From assembly GCA_030386875.1 (NCBI GenBank), contig CM059579.1, forward strand, positions 92,880,253 through 92,944,252: a stretch of 64,000 bases of DNA. The letters run 5' to 3'. Of the stretch, positions 58,327-64,000 are shown in pieces. Origin of the DNA: Morinoia aosen (taxonomy: Eukaryota > Arthropoda > Malacostraca > Amphipoda > Talitridae). The notes below the pieces were generated by a model. The model was not told the DNA's origin. It searched no databases and was given only the letters and a program-made list of their open reading frames with translations. Within the stretch, counting starts at the first letter, position 1; each line of letters opens with the position of its first letter. Position numbers and translations under genes: made by a program.

Positions 58327-58364
58327 AAATTGCGCTTAACCTACTTGGGCTTTTTGCCCTTCAA
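58327..58364 (-). repeat. Right terminal inverted repeat of the 14-kb element
   Basis: Reads tgcgcttaacctacttgggc then tttttgcccttcaa. The core cctacttgrgc recurs at about 58251-58261 and 57350-57360, so the right end carries a subterminal series of the same word, typical of transposase-binding repeats. Confidence 0.7.
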
Positions 58365-58458
58365 TTAACTTTTAGGGCTGTTTCTTAACTGTCATATGTC
58401 ATAGGCACAGTCTGTGGAATTAAACCAAATGTTTTATCAATTTTTGTATATTTTTCAG

Positions 58459-58663
58459 AAAGTTTTCCAACATTTACCTATTTTGAATAAAAGACAATTG
58501 TGTAGGGGTATCAATTACAGAAAAAATTATTTCAAATATAACCTAAGGCAGTTTTCTTGCCTCTGTAATGCTTCAAGGCATTTCTTAAGCAGTGATGACC
58601 CAATGTCATTAGGTGTCTCTACTATGGAACTGCAGAGCTGGGTCTTCAGGATCTTCAACAATG
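58459..58663 (+). CDS. Exon-like segment, unknown protein
   Basis: The 205-nt segment lies between tatatttttcag and gttagt and is open: KVFQHLPILNKRQLCRG, NYFKYNLRQFSCLCNASRHF, then GVSTMELQSWVFRIFN. Composition and hydrophobic spacing are protein-like. I recognise no domain. The next acceptor-bounded open stretch (59217-59331, starting FEKPIATQ) does not fit its phase, so either an exon is missing or the gene is decayed. Confidence 0.3.
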
Positions 58664-59414
58664 GTTAGTATTTCATTACATTGTAAAATTTTCCTTCCTA
58701 ACTTCATTCATGACCATTGAGGTTAGTTAGATTAGTATGTATGGAAGCATTATTCAAAAAATATAGTCCATACGTATTTAGTTTTCATGGCATATAAAAA
58801 TTTAAAATAAGAAGCGCAAAAATGTGAATTAAAATAAATTTTCCCGTTTGTTTCTGAGCTAAATATTGGTACTCCAACAAGCCAGTCTGCTATGCAGGTT
58901 GTAAATTGGATACATTTTTTCCAAATCAATATTATTTGTTGCAAATACTATTGGAAATAATTATCAACTTTTGACATCCTTTGACAGTTCCAGTGCTTCA
59001 GCTTTCGCAGAATTCTGGCTGTGTCACAACTCTCCCCAAAAACTACTTTGATGAGCATCATCTATATGCTTGAATGAAATTTTATAAAATTACAATTTAA
59101 TTTGCTCCAGCGTGGTATTCTAATATACCAAGTTGTTCATAATTATTTAGAGTTTCTATCATTTTTAGAATACCACCTATAGGTAATAAGCTAATTATTT
59201 TCTTCTCTTCCGTCAGTTTGAAAAGCCCATTGCCACCCAAGTCGTTCAGTACATTGCCACCCAAGAAATCATTGAAGACTATCCACGGGCCTTTCTCGAA
59301 TTGGTTACCTTCCCTACAGGTTGTTAAAAAGGCCCTGCCTGCAAGTTAAAGCACCTCGGATGAATCCCTACCACCATCACTATGGTCCTTTTCTCTGGTA
59401 GTCCTCTTCTCCCT

Positions 59415-59440
59415 ACACAAGTCTCTAAACAGACTTGTGT
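59415..59440. repeat. Perfect 10-bp stem hairpin
   Basis: acacaagtct and agacttgtgt flank the 6-nt loop ctaaac. No U-run follows it. Function unknown; possibly a decayed small inverted repeat element. Confidence 0.6.
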
Positions 59441-60556
59441 TGGGTATGAATTCATAAGACTCTACATGAATTGAAAAGTGAAGGTAAAGAATTTTTCAGA
59501 GAATGAAGCAGGATGCTCTTTCTTCGTTGTGTTGTCATAATGATTTGGCTGCTGTGCAATTTTTTTTAATTACAATTCCACAAAGGAAATTATTCAACTG
59601 ATGAACATAAGCCAATCATACAGTACGTAATTTTTTTCGTCATTAGCATCATGATGCGCTTAAACAAAATGTATGTATTTACTTTGGTAGTACAGATGTA
59701 AATCAATTGTGTACGAAGTACTAAAAATTTTTTCCTGTAATGCTTAAAATAAAGTTGAGATAATGAAATAAGTGAAGTGCTATATTGATGGAATTCTAGT
59801 CTTTCTGTACCTTGCTAATGATGGTGCTTGACCAGTAATTATAAATTATACTTTTGCTATGCTACATTATATGCTAGTTATACTTTTGCTATGCCAAGTT
59901 ATGATTATTTAACAATACAATACCAAAGGGTATTTAAAATTTGCTTTAATATACTTTTCATATTAGTCACCAACAAGACAAATTATCTGTATAAGATATG
60001 TAGAATATAAATGACATAATATTAAGAAATATTTCTCCATTGAGCTAAATATTCACCAATTATTTACCTGAATGTCAGTTATAGTGATGTTTTACGCTAC
60101 ATTTGTGTCCATACTGGAGACTTAGAAATTAAGCACGTGTCTAATTTAATTCAAGCTGGAGTAAACCCTACAATTTGATACCCGAGAATTGGTCAAGGCT
60201 GCATTAAAAATTTTCGAGGTGCACGCCAAGCGCAGCATGATAGTCTATACTAGTTCGCTCTATGAAGTGACGTTACTTTGCATACAAAATATAAGATGAG
60301 GCTGTGGTTAAGGGATGCGCATATCTATTCAGATTTTTCCATTGAGCTAAATGTTCACTAATTATTTACCATAATGTCAGTTATGCTGTGTAGTGATGAT
60401 TGTCATCAGAAATATTTATTTGCCATATACTTTTCATCAGTTTCATTTCAGAATTAGAAGGCTTGTAGTTGACTACTTATTACAGAAATATTTTATCATT
60501 GTTAGTAGATTTTCAAACAATGTACAAAGCCTGTGTACATGTTTGTACTCGATGAT

Positions 60557-60612
60557 CCCTTCTTTATTCCTCTCTTTGGATCATCGTTGTTGTGGTTAAG
60601 GAGGCTCAAAGT
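60557..60612 (+). mobile_element. 5'-truncated fragment of the same retroposon
   Basis: The segment contains cctctctttggatcatcgtt, gttgtggttaaggaggct, matching only the last 55 bp of the two longer copies. 5' truncation is usual for retroposition. No tail or target duplication is evident. Confidence 0.65.
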
Positions 60613-62305
60613 AACATACGTTCTCTTCTTTGGTGATGAAAATAGTGCAAGGTATGGGGAACAACAAACATGTAATCAAAGCTAAAAGAAACCATTAACA
60701 ACTTATGAAAAAAATTGGAATAGTTTAAAAATTAGATTTTACTGGTAAATTATTTTTTAAGCAGTGTATTTTGTTTGATTATAGTTTTCGTCAATGGATG
60801 AAAAGATATTCAAGATCTGTGCTTGCAGCAAGTCACCTTTGCAAATTTCTACCTTTCAAGGTATCTCTATAACATGTTTCTGGTGCCTCAACCTTTGGCT
60901 TACTGTTTTTTCTTCATGCTTGTATTTTCATTGTGAATGTTGAATAAAATGAATACACACATTAGTCTTTAAGAACACCTTTTTTGGATTCACTGTTATC
61001 CTTATGTTAATCAGTTTTATGAAAATGCATTCTTGAAATAATATGGTTGAAGGCAATGGACCTAAAAAATTGTATTCAGAATTGGTTTATAATCTTCTTG
61101 GTAATTGATCAATGTCCTGATCGTTTGGGATAATTCATAATATAATCGACTATTTTTTTCCTTCACTTGAGTACAGGATTACATGATTTCACAAAATTAA
61201 GTGTTTAAGAATGCACCCTTCATAAGACAGTGTCGGTTTTTTAATCCTAGTGCCATGCGATGATTTCTCCCCGTTGGGGAAGGAGAGAACTCAGATACAC
61301 CCTACCCAGGTGTCGGAAATGAGTACCGCCTTAGCCAGGTAACCGTCATTGTACCCTCATGTTAGTTATAAAGCATTTTAAAAACCAATGTGCATGATGA
61401 TATGACGGCGGGTGAAGGAAAGTATTTTGACACAAGTACGTTATAATTTGATAATTATGAAGTCATAAATCATTTACACCAGTAGCGCAAATGCACCTCG
61501 CCAGTCGTGGAAAACGAAACCAGCAGGGTTTGGCAGCGCAGGACAGTACAACGGCTGGCCCACCGGCACAAACCAACAGGAAGGTCGAGCTTGGGCTGTG
61601 AACAAACATTAACGTCAAACAAGGTCCCAAGGAAATGGATAATTTGAAGGGAGACGAGTTAAGTTTAAAATTCTAGAAATACATGATTTTTTGAGTAATG
61701 TTAGTTTGTCAGAAGTTTAACAATTAGCAATATTTTAGCTGTTCATCAATTTATTCATTGGCGATATTAGATCAGCGTTTACTTTGTAAAATACCTTTCC
61801 GATTGAATCATAGCTCCCTTACAATCAAAAGATTAAGAATCAAAAGAAAACGTTCAAAATGATAATTCTTGGCATACTAACATGTGTAGATAAAGCCCAA
61901 TCCTTTCTCATCAATGAAGACCTCAAATTACAATCAAACCAACACTGTTTTATGGAAAGGGAGAGAGTGGAGGGCTGCCATTATTTGATGGAAAATTCTC
62001 AAAAAAGGTCACCAAACCCAGCGCTATATGTCACTGTGACCCACTTCAAAAGCGAACTGGTTCTGATGTTTGGTACCGCTGCAGTCGTCTACAGGAAGTT
62101 CACGGGTACGCTATCTGTGCAATGCCAATGTAGGCAGTCGAGGCGGCCAATAGCTCATGATAGCTCTAGGACGCAGCTGCAGTCTAGCCTCCACGTCACG
62201 GCTGCACAACATCACAGAGCAGCACCCCATCATGGAGCAGCACACAGTCGCAACGCCCACTGCTACCACCAGGCCAAGGAGCTCTCTTTTCTTACTTCAT
62301 CATAG

Positions 62306-62392
62306 TGACACTAAAGTGGCATGCAATCTCTTGAGAAGAGTTCATGAAATTCGAGATAAGTTGAATGGGAAGTTCCACTTCAGGTAGAAGTC
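62306..62392 (+). CDS. Exon-like segment near the right arm
   Basis: Bounded by tcatcatag and gtagaa, the segment is open and reads DTKVACNLLRRVHEIRDKL then NGKFHF. A further acceptor tgtttcag at about 62516 precedes a short open stretch that runs into the long arm, where both arms keep the same stop. It may be the 3' part of a gene carried by the giant element. No family recognised. Confidence 0.25.
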
Positions 62393-62527
62393 GCTGGCTG
62401 CCGATTCCCATTCTGCTTGAGTTTGTGGGGTCTGTAAATGAGTATAAAAGAGGGAATTACAGATGGAAGTCCACCACAACATTTTTTGATGGTTAATGCA
62501 ATATTGTTTCAGGAGATGTGCACACTA

Positions 62528-64000
62528 TTACTGGAAGAAGACAGTGGTTATGTAGATTCCCCTACTTTCCTTGCTTTAATATAAATATACATTCAGCTCA
62601 TGCACCTGACAGTTCAAAAATAATTGAACTAGTTTGGTTTCAGTGTAGTTCAAATAGTAGTAGGTTACAATCAACTATGAGAACAATTGAAATATATATA
62701 TATATAAGTACATTGCACACCATAACCTTTTAGTGCAAGAATTCATCAATTCAATAAACACCCAAGACCAGACAGGATAGCAAAAACACAGTGCACTTAT
62801 TATGTTCAGCTCTGCTATTATACGAAGTCAATACGGTATTTATGATGAAACGTGGGTCACTTAACTCATTTCACTTACTATACTTCAAAGAATTCCAACC
62901 TACTGAAAATTTCTCAATGGTTGTTATATTCCAGATAAATAATTTTTTCTCTTGAAAAACATTAAAATACTCATTTCAGAGTAATATTTAGATCCATCCA
63001 ACACAACAATGAAATGCATACCTTCATGTTTTCATCCTTAAGTAGAGTATAGATGGCCTCACAAGTTTGAGGTGCGATGGAGAGTAACTGTTTTGATATT
63101 CATGTGAAATACTGTAGAGAAGTGGGTGAATCACCTCCTGCCAGCCACCTCTAAAAAATACTCCATACATGAGGAACACATAAAAAGGGTTATGTAGTAG
63201 CGTCACAATTTTTGGAATATAATTGGTATGAAGTCCAGAGTAGGAGCAAATTATTTATAATCAACATGTCTTGTCTAACAATAATTCAGAACTCTAAATC
63301 ACCCCAAAAATAAACATTCCACAGTCATATTTTTCATGAAATAAGTAAGTGAGCAGGTGCTGATAAAATGAAAGTGAACTATAACAAGACGGTCCTTAAA
63401 AAGTAAAAAAAATTCAATGTATAGATGGCCCGCTTAACATTTAGCTTTGGGTTCTCAGATTCTTCCCTTAGAACAACTTATTCTTAGATATGTTCAGTGG
63501 TTATATGAGATCTAGGTGTTAACAATGTTCTCGGAAAAAAATTGCAGAAAAAGAACACAAAAATTTTTTGTATAGGAGTAGTAATACATTCTGGTTTGCT
63601 TTGCTGAGAAATGGATGCCTCAAAAATGTGAACAGAAAATATGGACACAAATGAAATGCATGAACTAAATTTAATATTTTCAAAATAAATTGCTCGCCTA
63701 TTTTAACAATACAAATGAAATAACTTTGGCAAATCATTTCAAATCATGTAGGAATATTTTGTGACAAAATCAAAAAGATGAGCATTTCTTACCCCTTTCA
63801 AAAATATACGTCACAAAAAAGTAAAAAAAAACATTCTTCAGACAGTAGGAGTATATTTTTGAGTTTTAAGCTCAAGTCAAAATATTTAAAATTTATGAAG
63901 AACATTAAAAAAGGTAGAAGTATATCAGCTGATCCCATCTTACCACTGTGGCACTGATAGTATTCGAAATGTTCTCACAATTCATTGGCGATTCTAACTA
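62528..64000 (-). repeat. Right long arm of the giant inverted repeat, cut by window end
   Basis: Reverse complement of 41532-42999. Small indels and substitutions are spread evenly; a conserved open frame of 60 codons lies at 63024-63206 on the minus strand. The arm is open at the right edge of the window. Confidence 0.92.

Larger units (their letters stand above)
44353..58364 (+). mobile_element. 14-kb DNA transposon carrying a spliced transposase-like gene
   Basis: Left end ttgaagggtaaaaagctcaa and right end, reverse complemented, ttgaagggcaaaaagcccaa match over about 35 bp. Flanks are ATAA (44349-44352) and TTAA (58365-58368), a TTAA duplication with one change; a 4-bp AATT duplication with ends starting GAAGGG is an equally simple reading. 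The gene at 45534-54716 is on the plus strand within it. Two retroposons (47306-47682, 55164-55556) and a MITE (57423-57618) inserted later, so the original size was about 13 kb. The superfamily is not certain: 4-bp TTAA-type targets are known for piggyBac, Kolobok and Sola groups. Confidence 0.65.
58369..62527. other. AT-rich region between the 14-kb element and the right arm
   Basis: No intact gene. Exon-like segments with splice signals occur at 58459-58663 and about 62306-62392. A direct repeat of about 55 bp (ccattgagctaaat and the following sequence) is at 60036-60090 and 60340-60395. A 10-bp stem hairpin is at 59415-59440. Moderately GC-rich unassigned patches lie at 61250-61350 and 61490-61610. 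An open frame at 61859-62305 has no recognised domain. Confidence 0.4.
41279..64000. mobile_element. Giant inverted-repeat structure, over 22.7 kb, right end outside
   Basis: Copia RT is cut at 41276 by sequence starting agcccctacactatca, after a TTA that may be the target duplication. The segment 41532-42999 is the reverse complement of 62528-64000 with roughly one difference in 15, counted by eye. The right arm is still matching at the window end and would need about 250 bp more to reach the equivalent of the left tip. This is either one DNA transposon with terminal inverted repeats of at least 1.47 kb and up to 1.7 kb, or two oppositely oriented copies of one repeat. Its middle holds the 14-kb element at 44353-58364. 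Confidence 0.7.

Noticed and set aside
61859-62305. 148-codon frame as a gene
   Set aside because: Mixed composition with no domain, no homologous feature in the second arm, and a His/Ala-rich tail from a locally repetitive sequence.
44353-64000. Polinton/Maverick element
   Set aside because: Size and long inverted arms would fit, but no DNA polymerase B, retroviral-type integrase, ATPase, protease or capsid sequence is visible.

Overview
The window looks like intergenic or heterochromatic DNA of an arthropod, most likely an insect. It is AT-rich, has spliced GT-AG genes, and carries Ty1/copia, Ty3/gypsy, PIF/Harbinger-type and TTAA-type elements plus a transposase-like family with an SDxCGGQN motif that I associate with invertebrate genomes. 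I see no intact host gene, rRNA or tRNA. The species cannot be named from the sequence.

Layout. (1) Positions 1-21535 are one uninterrupted array of a 19-bp satellite, with 857-bp and multi-kb higher-order repeats. (2) At 21536 the array ends at an LTR, followed by a broken Ty3/gypsy element (gag, protease and RT up to the YxDD box) that is lost after about 26475. (3) After a short AT-rich stretch and a foldback repeat, a Ty1/copia element starts at 27038. It has a half-tRNA primer site matching the initiator-Met anticodon arm. Its gag, protease and integrase run to 29677 and its RT resumes at 40638. (4) The gap is one TTAA-flanked insertion of 10,960 bp (29678-40637) with about 140-bp terminal inverted repeats. 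Inside it lie a minus-strand LTR element with 1.3-kb LTRs and no gag-pol (30794-38950), which itself contains a deleted PIF/Harbinger-like element (34157-35420), and a 634-bp foldback (39865-40498). (5) The copia RT is broken again at 41276 by a very large palindromic structure. Its arms are 41532-42999 and 62528-64000, about 1.47 kb each inside the window; it continues past the right edge and is about 23 kb in all.

Inside the large palindrome is a 14-kb element (44353-58364) with TTGAAGGG inverted ends, TTAA-like flanks and subterminal repeats. It carries a multi-exon, now broken, transposase-like gene (45534-54716). The upstream exons all begin and end in phase 1, and at least two are duplicates of each other. 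This is the best candidate for a poorly described system: a giant DNA transposon with a spliced transposase of uncertain superfamily. It is decorated by two copies of a short retroposon with perfect target-site duplications, microsatellite tails and three 5' hairpins, and by a small MITE.

The nesting gives a relative history: satellite, gypsy insertion, copia insertion, then the TTAA element and the giant palindrome, each with younger insertions inside. The 3' parts of copia, the giant palindrome and possibly gypsy should lie beyond position 64000.
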